Positions 8,485 to 17,373 are shown, numbered from the stretch's first letter. The stretch: 64,000 nt of DNA from JBCDCB01 sp039182735 (GCA_039182735.1 JBCDCB010000009.1:1-64000); one strand, 5' to 3'. The notes: generated by a model not told the origin, from the letters alone. Translations and numbers: made by a program.

Positions 8485-9093
8485 ATGAACCATACGCGAA
8501 CGCTGCTGATCACGATCCTGCTCGCCTGCCTTGCCGCGCCCGCTGTCGCGCAGGACGCGGTCGATACGGAACCGATCGATCTCTCCGAGCACGCGAGCCT
8601 CTCGTTCGGCACGAAAGGACAGTGGTACTGGGGCGTCGCGGGTGGGGCGGCGTTCGGCGAGGGCGACCAGCACTACACCACGCGCTTCAACCTGCACCAC
8701 TTCGTCGCGGACGACTTCGAAGTGAACTTCACCTTCGCCGGGTGGTACTTCGATCAGGAGCAGCTGCCGAACGGCGAGGGCGACGACACGTTCGGCGGGT
8801 CGTTCTCCTTCGGGTTCCGCTGGCACTTTGTGAGCAAAGAGACGTGGTCGCTCTACCTCGATACGGGCATCGGTGTGATGGGTAGCGGCGAAGACGTGCC
8901 GCCCGGCGGGACGGAGTTCAACTTCCTCCCGCGCGCGGGCATCGGCGGGACGATGCAGCTGTTTGACTCGAACGCGCGCCTGGATCTCGGCGTGGCGTGG
9001 CACCACGTGTCGAACGCGACGATCAGCGGCAGCGATGACAACCCCGCGTTCGACGGGGTGATGATTTACGCGGGTGTCATGGTGCCGTTCTAA
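8485..9093 (+). CDS. Outer-membrane beta-barrel, acyloxyacyl hydrolase / PagL-like
   Basis: A 202-residue protein with a signal peptide (TLLITILLACLAAPAVAQ, cleaved near residue 23) and alternating beta-strands ending in Phe (MIYAGVMVPF), as in outer-membrane barrels. The C-terminal block AWHHVSNATISG, then NPAFDGVMIYAG, resembles the PagL lipid A 3-O-deacylase active-site region, where HxSN supplies the catalytic His and Ser. If functional it would remove an acyl chain from lipid A at the outer leaflet. The assigned start removes an open N-terminal extension over the slyX gene. The gene overlaps the convergent galE by four bases. A catalytic Glu could not be placed with certainty. Confidence 0.65.
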   Translation: MNHTRTLLITILLACLAAPAVAQDAVDTEPIDLSEHASLSFGTKGQWYWGVAGGAAFGEGDQHYTTRFNLHHFVADDFEVNFTFAGWYFDQEQLPNGEGDDTFGGSFSFGFRWHFVSKETWSLYLDTGIGVMGSGEDVPPGGTEFNFLPRAGIGGTMQLFDSNARLDLGVAWHHVSNATISGSDDNPAFDGVMIYAGVMVPF

Positions 9094-10124
9094 GTGCCGT
9101 ACCCGTTCGGGTGCGCCTGCATCCAGTCGTGTGCGCTCTTGATGATGGCGTCGATGTCGGTGATCTTCGCGCTCCATCCGACCTGCTCTTTGATGAGGTC
9201 GGGCGCGCAGTAGAGGTTGCCGGGGTCGCCGGGCGCGCGGTCGCCTTCCTTGACGGGGAAGTCCACCCCGGTGACGCGTTTGGTGGCGTCCACGAGTTCG
9301 CGGATGGAGTAGCCGCGTCCGATGCCGAGGTTGTAGACGCGTGTATCGCCGGGCTGGAGCGCGTTCATTACGGCGATGTGCGCCTCGACGAGGTCATCGA
9401 CGTGGATGTAATCGCGGACGCAGGTGCCGTCGGGCGTGGGGTAGTCCGTGCCGAAGATGGTGACGCCCTCGCGCCGTCCGAGCGCGGCCTCGACGAGGAT
9501 CGGGATGATGCGGATGTGGGGGGTGCGGTCTTCGCCGAGCAGCCCGTCCATGTCGCAGCCAGCGACGTTGAAGTAGCGGAGGATCGAGAGCGCGAAGGGG
9601 CGGTTGGTGCGGTTGCGCGCGCTGGCGTAGTCCTCAAGAGCTTTTTCGACGGCGAGTTTGCTGTTGCCGTAGGGATTGATGGGTGCGCGGTGGGGATAGT
9701 CCTCGCGAACGGGGATGTGCTCAGCAGGGAGTTCCCCGTACGTGGCGCAGGTGCTGGAGAAGACGAGCGATCGGATGTCGGCCTGGTCGCAGGCATCGAT
9801 GAAGTCGATCGCCTTGGCGGTGTTGTTGCGGTAGTACTTGAGCGGGTCGTTGACGGATTCGCGGAGGTTGGCGAAGGCGGCGAAGTGGATGACGGCCTCC
9901 ACGCCGTGCGCCTGCATCAGCCCGGCCACGCGCTCGACCTCCGCGATGTCGCAGGGCTCGAAGGCGAAGCGCATGCTCTCGGGGATCGTGCGGAGCGCCT
10001 CGATGGCGCCGGGCTTGCCCTCGGAGAAGTCGTCGATCCCGAGGACGGTGTGGCCGCCGGCGAGCAGTTGTTTGACGGCGTGTGACCCGATGTAGCCGGC
10101 GGCGCCGGTGACCATGACGTGCAT
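9090..10124 (-). CDS. galE: UDP-glucose 4-epimerase
   Basis: A 344-residue extended short-chain dehydrogenase that interconverts UDP-glucose and UDP-galactose, supplying precursors for surface polysaccharide or galactose use. Visible motifs are the NAD-binding GAAGYIGSH near residue 7, FAAFANLRESVNDPLKYYRNN (GalE-specific, about 83-103), the catalytic SSTCATYGE with the YGNSK pair (YxxxK, about 150), LRYFNVAGCD (about 177), and the GalE signatures GTDYPTPDGTCVRDYIHVDD and YNLGIGRGYSIRE. Length and order match the family exactly. An SD-like GGAGCGAG precedes the ATG. The stop overlaps the convergent PagL-like gene. Confidence 0.96.
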   Translation of the reverse strand: MHVMVTGAAGYIGSHAVKQLLAGGHTVLGIDDFSEGKPGAIEALRTIPESMRFAFEPCDIAEVERVAGLMQAHGVEAVIHFAAFANLRESVNDPLKYYRNNTAKAIDFIDACDQADIRSLVFSSTCATYGELPAEHIPVREDYPHRAPINPYGNSKLAVEKALEDYASARNRTNRPFALSILRYFNVAGCDMDGLLGEDRTPHIRIIPILVEAALGRREGVTIFGTDYPTPDGTCVRDYIHVDDLVEAHIAVMNALQPGDTRVYNLGIGRGYSIRELVDATKRVTGVDFPVKEGDRAPGDPGNLYCAPDLIKEQVGWSAKITDIDAIIKSAHDWMQAHPNGYGT

Positions 10125-10228
10125 GCGATCTCGCTCCGTGGAAGTCTGCGTGTGCGCGCGGATGGTACACGTCGGCGATCGACGCGCTTGGGTACAGTCG
10201 GCGTCCGCGAGACACGCCGGAGAGACCC

Positions 10229-11245
10229 ATGTCCGAGAACGAGCCGATTGCCCCGAAGGAGAATCTGTCCCTGCTCGCGGTCCGCAGCGCGATCGGCGGG
10301 GCGCTCATGGGGCTTGCGAACCTTGTGCCGGGGATCAGCGGCGGGACGATGCTGCTCGCCGCGGGCGTGTACCGCAAGTTCGTGGGTGCCGTCGCCGACG
10401 TCTCGACGCTGCGCTTCAGTCTCGCATCGCTGCTTGTGCTCGGGACGGTGGTGTCGGCGGCGGGCGTGGCGCTGGTGGTGTTTGCCGAGCCCATCGTCTG
10501 GGCGGTGGTGAACTACCGCTGGGCGACGTATGCGCTCTTCATCGGGCTGACGCTCGGCGGCGCGCCGCTTGTGTGGAAGCTCGCGCGACCCGCGACAACG
10601 TCCATGTGGATCGGCGTCGCGTGCGGGTTCGTGACGATTACTGCGCTGGCGCTCGCGCAGTTCGCCGGCGTCACCGGATCTGGTCAGACGGGGTTCGTCA
10701 TGCTCTTCCTCGCGGGGCTCGCCGGCGCGAGCGCGATGATCCTGCCCGGTGTGAGCGGGGGGTACTTGCTGCTGCTGCTGGGGCAGTACGTGCCCGTGCT
10801 CGATACACTCGCTCGCATCGGGGACGCGGTTGAAGCACGCGACCCCGTGATGGCGTTGCAGGAGTGGTCGATCTGCGTGCCTTTCGGCGCCGGGCTCATC
10901 GTTGGCGTGGTCGGCGTGAGCAACCTGATCAAGTTCCTGCTGCGCAAGTACAAAAAACCAACGCTCGGCGTGCTGCTCGGGCTGCTCGTCGGCGCGGTGA
11001 TCGGGCTGTGGCCCTTCCAGCAGGGCGTCGCACCGGTCGTGGGTGACGAGTACGAGGGCCGCGTCCTGACGCAACTCGACATCGATGAGATGGAGGCGGT
11101 GGACTACCCGGTGCGGTTCTTCACGCCCAGCGCGATGCAGGTGGGCGGCGCGATCGTGTTGATCCTCGTCGGCTTCGGGATCACCCAGGCGATCAGCCTC
11201 GTCGGCGGCGAGGAAGAAGACCCCGACGATCAGAACGAAGGCTGA
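10229..11245 (+). CDS. DUF368 membrane protein, candidate polyprenyl-phosphate translocase (PopT family)
   Basis: A 338-residue polytopic membrane protein with about nine hydrophobic segments. The duplicated DUF368 signature is clear: GLANLVPGISGGTMLLAAGVY (about 28-48) and, in the second half, SAMILPGVSGGYLLLLLGQY (about 168). DUF368 proteins (PopT) have been shown in other bacteria to recycle undecaprenyl phosphate across the cytoplasmic membrane for cell-envelope synthesis, and that role is inferred here by family. GGAGAG is spaced properly before the ATG and TACAGT lies further upstream. The C-terminal acidic tail runs 16 bp into the convergent zinc-ribbon gene. Confidence 0.85.
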   Translation: MSENEPIAPKENLSLLAVRSAIGGALMGLANLVPGISGGTMLLAAGVYRKFVGAVADVSTLRFSLASLLVLGTVVSAAGVALVVFAEPIVWAVVNYRWATYALFIGLTLGGAPLVWKLARPATTSMWIGVACGFVTITALALAQFAGVTGSGQTGFVMLFLAGLAGASAMILPGVSGGYLLLLLGQYVPVLDTLARIGDAVEARDPVMALQEWSICVPFGAGLIVGVVGVSNLIKFLLRKYKKPTLGVLLGLLVGAVIGLWPFQQGVAPVVGDEYEGRVLTQLDIDEMEAVDYPVRFFTPSAMQVGGAIVLILVGFGITQAISLVGGEEEDPDDQNEG

Positions 11246-11667
11246 CGCTCCGGTTCGCGCAGGTTCGAATCCACCATGCGCTCGTGTTCGGACTCGGCTT
11301 CGAGGATGCGCTTCGCGGCGTTCGCGCGCGACTGGCGTGCCAGGCACTGCGGCATCGTCGTGCCGCACTCCGGGCACACGCCCGTCGTGTTGCAGTCGAG
11401 GTCGTACTTGCATTGGCGGCACCGGATCGACGGGATCTGTCGCGGCTGGATGTAGAGCAGCACACCGATCGCGCACATCACGACGCTCAGCGCGATCGCG
11501 AGCGGGAACGAGACGCTGCCTCCCGCTTCGGTGATCATCCCGATGAGCCTGCCGATGAGCGGCATGACCGCGGTTGCGCCGATCAAGATGATCGCGCCCT
11601 GCCAGCGTCTGCGGTGCAGGAACACGGCAACCCAGACGGCCACGATGAAGTGCACAAGGATCGGCAC
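11230..11667 (-). CDS. Membrane protein with C-terminal CxxC zinc ribbon
   Basis: A 145-residue protein starting at GTG, with GGAG upstream. Residues 1-95 hold three or four hydrophobic segments (LVHFIVAVWVAVFL, GAIILIGATAVMPLIGRLIG, FPLAIALSVVMCAIGVLLYI). These are followed by a cytoplasmic zinc ribbon CRQCKYDLDC...GVCPECG near residues 107-126. This CxxCxYDL...CPECG ribbon appended to small membrane proteins is very common in Phycisphaerae and helps place the organism. The function is unknown. The C-terminal end overlaps the convergent DUF368 gene by 16 bp. Confidence 0.7.
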   Translation of the reverse strand: MPILVHFIVAVWVAVFLHRRRWQGAIILIGATAVMPLIGRLIGMITEAGGSVSFPLAIALSVVMCAIGVLLYIQPRQIPSIRCRQCKYDLDCNTTGVCPECGTTMPQCLARQSRANAAKRILEAESEHERMVDSNLREPERQPSF

Positions 11668-11714
11668 GCGGTCTCCGTCTCCGAGATACGACGCGGGACT
11701 CTACTCATCATCGG

Positions 11715-11753
11715 CGCAGAAAGACGCCCACCTCCGTATTGGAAATGGGCGTC
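11715..11753 (-). terminator. Rho-independent terminator downstream of the chemoreceptor
   Basis: On the minus strand an 8-bp perfect stem (GACGCCCA / TGGGCGTC, plus positions 11723-11730 and 11746-11753) with a 15-nt loop is followed by TTTCTGC. It lies 35 nt past the stop of the chemoreceptor gene, between it and the zinc-ribbon gene. Confidence 0.55.
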
Positions 11754-11787
11754 CGCACTGATAAGCACCATGTGTCGTGGCGGCGTG

Positions 11788-13590
11788 CTACTCGACCTTG
11801 AACCTGTTCACGAGGCTCAGCAGGCGTTCGGACTGCTGCGAGAGCTGCGTTGCCGCCTGCGCCGCCTGGTTCGCGCCCTCGGAGGATTGCGTCGAGACCT
11901 GGTTGATCGCCTCGATGTTGCGGCTGATCTGCTCGCTGGTGGCGGACTGCTCCTCGGTCGCCGCGGCGATGGACCCGATGAGTGTGGCGACGCCTTCTGC
12001 CGACGCCACGATCTGGCGGAGAGACTCGCCCGCTTCGGTGGCCTTGCCGACGCCGTGCTCGACCTGCTGCGTGCCGGCGGTCATCTGCTGGACGGCCTGC
12101 CCGGTCTCTTCCTGAATCGCGCGGATCGATGCCCCGATCTCGTCGGTTGCCTTGGTCGTGCGATCGGCGAGCTTGCGGACCTCGTCGGCGACCACGGCGA
12201 AGCCGCGCCCGTGCTCACCGGCGCGGGCGGCTTCGATCGCCGCGTTGAGCGCGAGCAGGTTCGTCTGGTCGGCGATGTCGTTGATGACGGCGATAATCTC
12301 CCCGATCTGCTCGCCGCGCTTGCCGAGCTCCTGCACGCTGTTGGCGCCGGCGGAGACTGCTTCGTTGATCGCGTGCATGCCCTCGACGGTCTCGGCGACG
12401 ATCGAGCCGCCGCTGCGCGCGATCTCACCCGAGTTTGTCGAGTCCTTCGCGGCTTCATTGGCCTTCTGCGCGACCTCGATGACGGAGGCCGACATCTCCT
12501 CGACCGCGGCGGTGACCTGCGAGACCTGCGACGACTGCTCGTGCATGCCCGCGGCCATCTGCTCGGCGGAGGCGGCGATCTCGGTGGCGCTCGCCGCGAC
12601 GTCGCGCGATGACGTCGAGACGCTGATGACGATGTCCTGGATCTTGGCGATGAAGGCGTTCACGCCCGTCGCGAGTTTGTCGAGTTCGTCGTTGCCCTTG
12701 GTGGGGATGCGCTGGGTGAGGTCACCCTCGCCCTGGGCGAGATCGTTCACCGCGCCGATCATCTGATTGACGCGCTTGCCGAACAGCCGGTTGAGCATGA
12801 AGAGCAGCGCGAAGATCCCGCCGGCGGCGAGCGGGCCCGTCCAGATGAGCCCGGTCGCGATGAACGAGCCGACCTGCTTGTCGAGCCTGGCGAGCGGGAC
12901 GACGACTTCGTACGCGCCGTGCATGTCGCCCGGCTCCCAGCCTTCCATCTGGAAGCCGACGAGGTCGATGCCGTCGCCGTCTTTGTCATACACGGCGGGA
13001 TCGCCGTGGCACATCATGCAATCCTGCGTCAGCACAATCGATCGCATGTAATGGAGTTGGTTCGTGGTCTGGTCCACGCGGTGCAGGCTCTGCTGCTGCC
13101 CGCTGGTGTGGCTCGCGTAGATGTCGCGGAGCATTTCTTCACGGAACGAGCCGGGCGCGGGCTCGTTCTCCTCGTTGCGGGCATCGAAGGACACGATGTG
13201 GAACTCCAGCCCCTCTCGCCGTGCGGCCTCCTCGGCGGCGGTCCAGCCGGCCACAATCGGCAGAGAGTCGAAGAGCGCGGTCTCGTGGTACGACTTGCCC
13301 GCGGCGGTGGCTTCTTCGAGTTCGGCGATCATGCCCTCGAAGTCGAGCGCGCCGCTCTGCGCCATCCGGCCCACGTGGTTCTTGGTCTCGTCGGCCAGCG
13401 CGGTAAACGCCGAGGCCCGTTCGACGATCTTCTCGGACGCCGCGCCGCGGTAGTTCGTCACGAAGACGACGTAGTTCGCGGCGACGACCGTCACCATGAT
13501 GAAGATCGCCGACACGACGATTCGGGTCCCAAGACCCAGGTGGTTCCACGCCTTGAACATCGCGGGCTCCAAGCTCTCTCGATTGGCCAT
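11788..13590 (-). CDS. Methyl-accepting chemotaxis protein with periplasmic haem-binding (CxxCH) sensor domain
   Basis: A 600-residue chemoreceptor. Layout: TM1 about 23-45; a periplasmic domain about 46-240 of the Tll0287-like / DUF3365 type, containing CMMCH at 191-195, a c-type haem attachment site; TM2 about 243-267; HAMP about 268-320; then a long helical signalling domain with the conserved hairpin tip (DQTNLLALNAAIEAARAGEH, then GRGFAVVADEVRKLADRT) that binds CheW/CheA. It would sense redox state, oxygen, NO or a similar haem ligand and steer motility or another Che-type output. No other che genes are nearby. A second Met at residue 11 is an alternative start. It is a single transcription unit ending at a terminator. 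Confidence 0.93.
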   Translation of the reverse strand: MANRESLEPAMFKAWNHLGLGTRIVVSAIFIMVTVVAANYVVFVTNYRGAASEKIVERASAFTALADETKNHVGRMAQSGALDFEGMIAELEEATAAGKSYHETALFDSLPIVAGWTAAEEAARREGLEFHIVSFDARNEENEPAPGSFREEMLRDIYASHTSGQQQSLHRVDQTTNQLHYMRSIVLTQDCMMCHGDPAVYDKDGDGIDLVGFQMEGWEPGDMHGAYEVVVPLARLDKQVGSFIATGLIWTGPLAAGGIFALLFMLNRLFGKRVNQMIGAVNDLAQGEGDLTQRIPTKGNDELDKLATGVNAFIAKIQDIVISVSTSSRDVAASATEIAASAEQMAAGMHEQSSQVSQVTAAVEEMSASVIEVAQKANEAAKDSTNSGEIARSGGSIVAETVEGMHAINEAVSAGANSVQELGKRGEQIGEIIAVINDIADQTNLLALNAAIEAARAGEHGRGFAVVADEVRKLADRTTKATDEIGASIRAIQEETGQAVQQMTAGTQQVEHGVGKATEAGESLRQIVASAEGVATLIGSIAAATEEQSATSEQISRNIEAINQVSTQSSEGANQAAQAATQLSQQSERLLSLVNRFKVE

Positions 13591-13818
13591 CGCGCGGCGT
13601 CCACACGGCGCCGCTGCATGCGTGGTGTCGGCTGATGTGCGCGCGAACTTCCGTGCGGAGGTCTCGGAAAGCGGACACGCGAGCCCGGAATCGGGACTTC
13701 GCCCGGGTCCAGTGCCGGGCGGCAGCCGCGCCGGATCGGTTCTGGGACGTTCTCCGAGTTTCGGGTGGGCGCACCTCCCCGGCCCACAAACCGGTGGGTG
13801 CTCGATCGGACCGCAGCC

Positions 13819-14952
13819 TCACCTGCCCGGCGCAAAGAAGGTGCGGAGCGACTCGATGATGTCGTCTTTCCCGTTCACCCGGCTCGTGATCAGACGCGTC
13901 ACCGGGTCGTCGTCGCCGCTCGGCGGAGCGTCGTGGCCCGAGGCGTGCTCCGACTTGGGGAAGGCCTCGTGCAGCACATTGATGAAGTTGCCCGAGCCGT
14001 AGGCGCTGGCGACCTGGCAGTACCCGAAGACGTTGCACGCCGGGAGCAGGTGCTCCTTGAGCAGGTCGCAGCAGAGACGGTTGTCGGCCTCGCTGGAGTT
14101 GTCGCCGTCCGAGAAGTGGAAGAGATAGACGTTCCACTGCGAGGGTGGGTACAGCTCCTCCACGAGTTTGTGCGCGAGCTTGAAGGCGCTGCTGATGCGT
14201 GTGCCGCCGTCTTCGCGCAGCGAGAAGAAGGTCTTCTTGTCCACTTCCGCCGCGCCGACGTCGTGCACGATGTAGCGCGATTCGATGCCCTTGTAGTTTC
14301 GTCGGAGCCACGTGTCGATCCAGAAGGCTTCGAGGCGGACGATCTCTTTCTGCTTGTCGCCCATCGAGCCGGAGACATCCATCATGTAGACGATCGCGGC
14401 GTTGTTGTGCGGCTTCTTCACCTCTCGCCACGAGCGGAACCGCATGTCGCGCTTGATGGGGATGACGACCGGGTCGTCCGGGTCGTACGCGTCGGCCATG
14501 ATCTGCCGCTTGAGCGCCTCGCGGTACGTGCGCTTGAAGTGGCGGAGCGAGGCGGGCCCGACGGGTCGGATGCCGGTGTACTTATCGCGGGTCGAGGTGA
14601 TGGTGCGCTCGCCGCGGGGCTTGATGCGCGGGAGCTCGAGCTCCTCGGCGAGGATGTCGGCGAGCTCTTCGAGCGAGACGTCAACCTCCGGGATGTGCTG
14701 CCCGGGCTGGTCGCCGCCCTCGGCCCCCGAGCCGGAGGCGTCGCCCTCGCCGTCGCCCATGCCGACGCCCGACGCGTTGTCCCCGTAGCGGAAGGTTGGC
14801 CTGTCGATGTCGTAGACTGGGATCGAGACGACGCCCCTGCCTTCGCGCGCGATGAGCTCGCGCCGTTGCAGGAACTTCTTGAGGTCGTCGCGGATCCGTC
14901 CTTTGACGATCTGGCGGAAGCGGTGGTGGTCCTGCTCGATCTTCGCGACCAT
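13819..14952 (-). CDS. DUF444 protein with vWA domain (YeaH/YhbH family)
   Basis: A 377-residue cytoplasmic protein. The N-terminus (IEQDHHRFRQIVKGRIRDDL) and the C-terminal von Willebrand A domain with MIDAS motif DVSGSMG (about residue 200) are characteristic of DUF444. Members such as E. coli YeaH are encoded with the PrkA/YeaG kinase and act in stress and nitrogen-starvation responses. Here no prkA or spoVR homologue is adjacent, although they may lie elsewhere. The start at 14952 is chosen because AAGGGG precedes it at normal spacing and it clears the divergent atp operon; an upstream in-frame ATG at 15030 would overlap atpZ. Confidence 0.88.
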   Translation of the reverse strand: MVAKIEQDHHRFRQIVKGRIRDDLKKFLQRRELIAREGRGVVSIPVYDIDRPTFRYGDNASGVGMGDGEGDASGSGAEGGDQPGQHIPEVDVSLEELADILAEELELPRIKPRGERTITSTRDKYTGIRPVGPASLRHFKRTYREALKRQIMADAYDPDDPVVIPIKRDMRFRSWREVKKPHNNAAIVYMMDVSGSMGDKQKEIVRLEAFWIDTWLRRNYKGIESRYIVHDVGAAEVDKKTFFSLREDGGTRISSAFKLAHKLVEELYPPSQWNVYLFHFSDGDNSSEADNRLCCDLLKEHLLPACNVFGYCQVASAYGSGNFINVLHEAFPKSEHASGHDAPPSGDDDPVTRLITSRVNGKDDIIESLRTFFAPGR

Positions 14953-15017
14953 GGCGTCCCCTTGCCCCTCCATGGGCTTCTCGGAAGATACGACGCCCGT
15001 CTTGAAGGGTTCGGCGA

Positions 15018-15422
15018 GTGAACGAAGCAAGCGAACGCAAACGCAAGAGCGATCAGATCTCCCGGCAGATGATGCGGATGAGCGGGATGGGGCTCGAACT
15101 GGTCGGCGCCATCATCGTCCTCACGCTCGCCGGCTGGGGGTTCGATCGTTGGCAGGGAACCTCGCCCACCGGCACTCTCGTCGGCGCCCTGCTCGGGCTC
15201 GTCGGCGGGGGGTACAACTTCTGGAAAGAGGCCCGGCGGCTCATCAAGGCCAACTCGCCGAGCACCGCTTCGAGCCGCCCGCGGCAGGCGCCGCCCGGCG
15301 CGAGACCCGCCGACCTCTTCGAACGCCGGGCCGTGACGGACGAGGAACTCGCGGAGGACGACGGCTTCGTGATCCCGAGCGACGACGAAGTGGATGACTT
15401 CGAACGACGGGGGGACACGTGA
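15018..15422 (+). CDS. atpZ: AtpZ-like F0F1 ATPase accessory protein
   Basis: A 134-residue protein starting at GTG as the first gene of the ATP synthase operon. It has two closely spaced TM helices (GLELVGAIIVLTLAGWGFDRW and TGTLVGALLGLVGGGYNFW, about residues 26-70) with the GWGFDRW and GxxxGGYNFW features of the AtpZ/AtpI family, then a charged cytoplasmic tail. AtpZ proteins accompany F-type synthases and assist assembly or Mg/Ca uptake. The stop overlaps the GTG of the next gene (GTGA), so the two are translationally coupled. Confidence 0.8.
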   Translation: MNEASERKRKSDQISRQMMRMSGMGLELVGAIIVLTLAGWGFDRWQGTSPTGTLVGALLGLVGGGYNFWKEARRLIKANSPSTASSRPRQAPPGARPADLFERRAVTDEELAEDDGFVIPSDDEVDDFERRGDT

Positions 15423-15901
15423 GCCCCGGGTTCGAGACCCTGGTCAAGGCTGGCGAAGGGCAGGAGGCGGTGTCGCTCCCCGTCGCGGGGATGCTGCTGG
15501 CCGGGCCGGCGGGGGCGCTGTGCTTCGCCGGGCTCATCGCGGCGGTGGGGGCGGTCGCCCCGTTGCCCGATCCGGTGAGCGCATTGCTCGGTGGGGCGAC
15601 GGTCGCCGCGGGCCTGCTCGTCGGCGCGCTCGCGAGCACGCCCTGGGTCGCTCGCCCGATGGCGACGTGGGCCTTCGTGCTGCTGGCGGGGCAGGGACTC
15701 TCGCTGATCGCGTCGCTGCTCGTTGGGGTGGGGGTGTATCTGACGCTCGACCCGGCGCCGCTGTCGTTCGGTATGACCGGCGCGCTGGGCTATCTGGCGG
15801 GCCAGCTGGCGCAGGTGCGCGTCTTCTCGCGGGTGGCCAAGGCCGCCGACGCAGAGGCGCGAGCCCGCGCGGAAGAAGTTTCCGCCTCGACCGGCGAATG
15901 A
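15419..15901 (+). CDS. Four-TM membrane protein, probable ATP synthase subunit I (AtpI-like)
   Basis: A 160-residue hydrophobic protein beginning at a GTG overlapping the atpZ stop. Four membrane segments are apparent: AGMLLAGPAGALCFAGLIAAVGAV, ALLGGATVAAGLLVGALAS, MATWAFVLLAGQGLSLIASLLVGVGVYL and MTGALGYLAGQLAQVRVF. A short charged tail follows. Position, size and four-helix topology fit AtpI, the small chaperone that helps assemble the c-ring, but sequence conservation in that family is weak and I see no decisive motif. It is the second gene of the operon, 87 nt before atpB. Confidence 0.55.
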   Translation: MSPGFETLVKAGEGQEAVSLPVAGMLLAGPAGALCFAGLIAAVGAVAPLPDPVSALLGGATVAAGLLVGALASTPWVARPMATWAFVLLAGQGLSLIASLLVGVGVYLTLDPAPLSFGMTGALGYLAGQLAQVRVFSRVAKAADAEARARAEEVSASTGE

Positions 15902-15988
15902 CCCGCTCGGAACGCTGGTCGAAGATGCTTCGGTTGACTACCCTGCGGTCCCCGGACCCGGAACCCGGATGGAGAGGATCGCCGAGTG

Positions 15989-16921
15989 ATGTTCGGAATC
16001 GACCAACTCCCGTCTCTGCTGCTCGGCGCGGGCCTCGACCCGCTCGGGCACGTGCTCGACAAGGACGTCATCGGCAGCGGTGCCACCGCCCTCACGATGA
16101 ACACCATCACGCTCTTCATCGCGACCGGCGTCTTCCTGGTCTGGATGAACTACGTGGCCTCGGCGATCGCCACCGGCCCCGAATCCGAGGGCAACGAGCG
16201 GTACATCACCAAGGGCCGCTTCGCGCAGATTATCGAGGTCATCGTCCTCTACCTGCGCGACAACATGATCCAGCCCCACCTGGGCGAGCAGACCAACCGC
16301 TTCCTGCCCTTCCTGCTCACGCTCTTCTTCTTCATCCTGACCTGCAACCTCATCGGGCTCGTCCCGCTGATCGACATTCAGTACGTGCTGTTCGGGTACG
16401 GGAACAAGGTCGTCGGCGGCACGCCCACGGGGCGCCTCGCCGTCACCGCGGCGCTCGCCCTGATCGCCTTCGTCGTCTGGCAGATCAACGGGATCCGCTC
16501 GAACGGGATCAGCGGCTGGTTGGCGCACTTCACCGCGGGCGCGCCGTGGTACATCTGGCCGCTCATCATCCCCGTCGAGATTGTCGGGATGATCGTGAAG
16601 CCCGCGGCGTTGACCATCCGTCTGTTCGCCAACATGACCGCCGGGCACGTGCTGCTGGCGGCGATCGTCGGGTTTACCGGGCTGGCGATCGGGGGGCTCG
16701 GCTGGCTCGCCGGCGGGCCCATCGCGGTGGTCGCCTTCGTGGGCGGCGTGGCGATCATGTTCCTCGAGATCTTTGTCGCCTGTCTGCAGGCGTTCATCTT
16801 CATGTTCCTAACCACGATGTTCATCGCGCAGATGGCGCACCACGACCACGATGAGCATCATCACGAGGAAGAGGACGCCGACCAGCCCCTCGCGAACGCG
16901 ACGGCGGTGGGTGCCGCGTAA
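15989..16921 (+). CDS. atpB: F0F1 ATP synthase subunit a
   Basis: A 310-residue membrane subunit that forms the two half-channels for proton entry and exit against the c-ring. The family core is LTIRLFANMTAGHVLL with the essential Arg near residue 211, together with an upstream LPFLLTLFFFILTCNLIGL and a C-terminal LEIFVACLQAFIFMFLTTMF. A His/Glu-rich cytoplasmic tail (MAHHDHDEHHHEEEDAD) is a lineage feature. The ATG at 15989 follows an SD-like GGAGAGGA; an overlapping GTG at 15986 is an alternative. A hexamer TACCCT near 15938 may be a promoter. It is the third gene of the operon. Confidence 0.96.
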   Translation: MFGIDQLPSLLLGAGLDPLGHVLDKDVIGSGATALTMNTITLFIATGVFLVWMNYVASAIATGPESEGNERYITKGRFAQIIEVIVLYLRDNMIQPHLGEQTNRFLPFLLTLFFFILTCNLIGLVPLIDIQYVLFGYGNKVVGGTPTGRLAVTAALALIAFVVWQINGIRSNGISGWLAHFTAGAPWYIWPLIIPVEIVGMIVKPAALTIRLFANMTAGHVLLAAIVGFTGLAIGGLGWLAGGPIAVVAFVGGVAIMFLEIFVACLQAFIFMFLTTMFIAQMAHHDHDEHHHEEEDADQPLANATAVGAA

Positions 16922-17031
16922 TCGGATCGACGTGTTGTCGGAGCGGGCGTGAGTCGCGCCGCCCCGATCTTTCGGCCATTGGTGGATGGGCTCGGCGGGT
17001 GCCGGCCCCCGAGCAAGTGGAGAGCCAGACT

Positions 17032-17373
17032 ATGAAGCTTTCGAAGATCGTGACCATGGGTGCCGCCGCGTGCGGCGCGATGCTCCTCGCCAGCCCCGCC
17101 TTCGCGCAGGGCGGTGCCGAGGCCGCCGAGGCCGCCGCCTCCGGCATCGGTCTGATGGGCAAGGGCATCGGCGCGGGTCTTGGTATGGGTCTCGCCGTCA
17201 TCGGCGCGGGCCTCGGCATCGGTCGCATCGGTGGTTCGGCCGTCGAGTCGATCGCCCGCCAGCCCGAAGCCGGTGGTCAGATCACCACCGCGATGCTGCT
17301 GACCGCGGCGTTCGTCGAAGGTGCCGCGCTCTTCGCGGTCGTCGTCGCGCTGCTCGGCATGCTCGCCACCTGA
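17032..17373 (+). CDS. atpE: F0F1 ATP synthase subunit c
   Basis: A 113-residue proteolipid with an N-terminal presequence (MKLSKIVTMG...SPAFAQ, about 1-26) that looks like a cleavable signal peptide, followed by the usual two-helix hairpin. The ion-binding carboxylate is Glu96 in TAAFVEGAALF of helix 2; the polar loop RQPEAG is at about 76-81. Helix 1 lacks the Gln, and the residue after Glu is not Ser or Thr, both needed in known sodium-type c-rings, so proton coupling is more likely. The ATG is preceded by GGAGAG at proper distance. It is the fourth gene of the operon. Confidence 0.95.
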   Translation: MKLSKIVTMGAAACGAMLLASPAFAQGGAEAAEAAASGIGLMGKGIGAGLGMGLAVIGAGLGIGRIGGSAVESIARQPEAGGQITTAMLLTAAFVEGAALFAVVVALLGMLAT

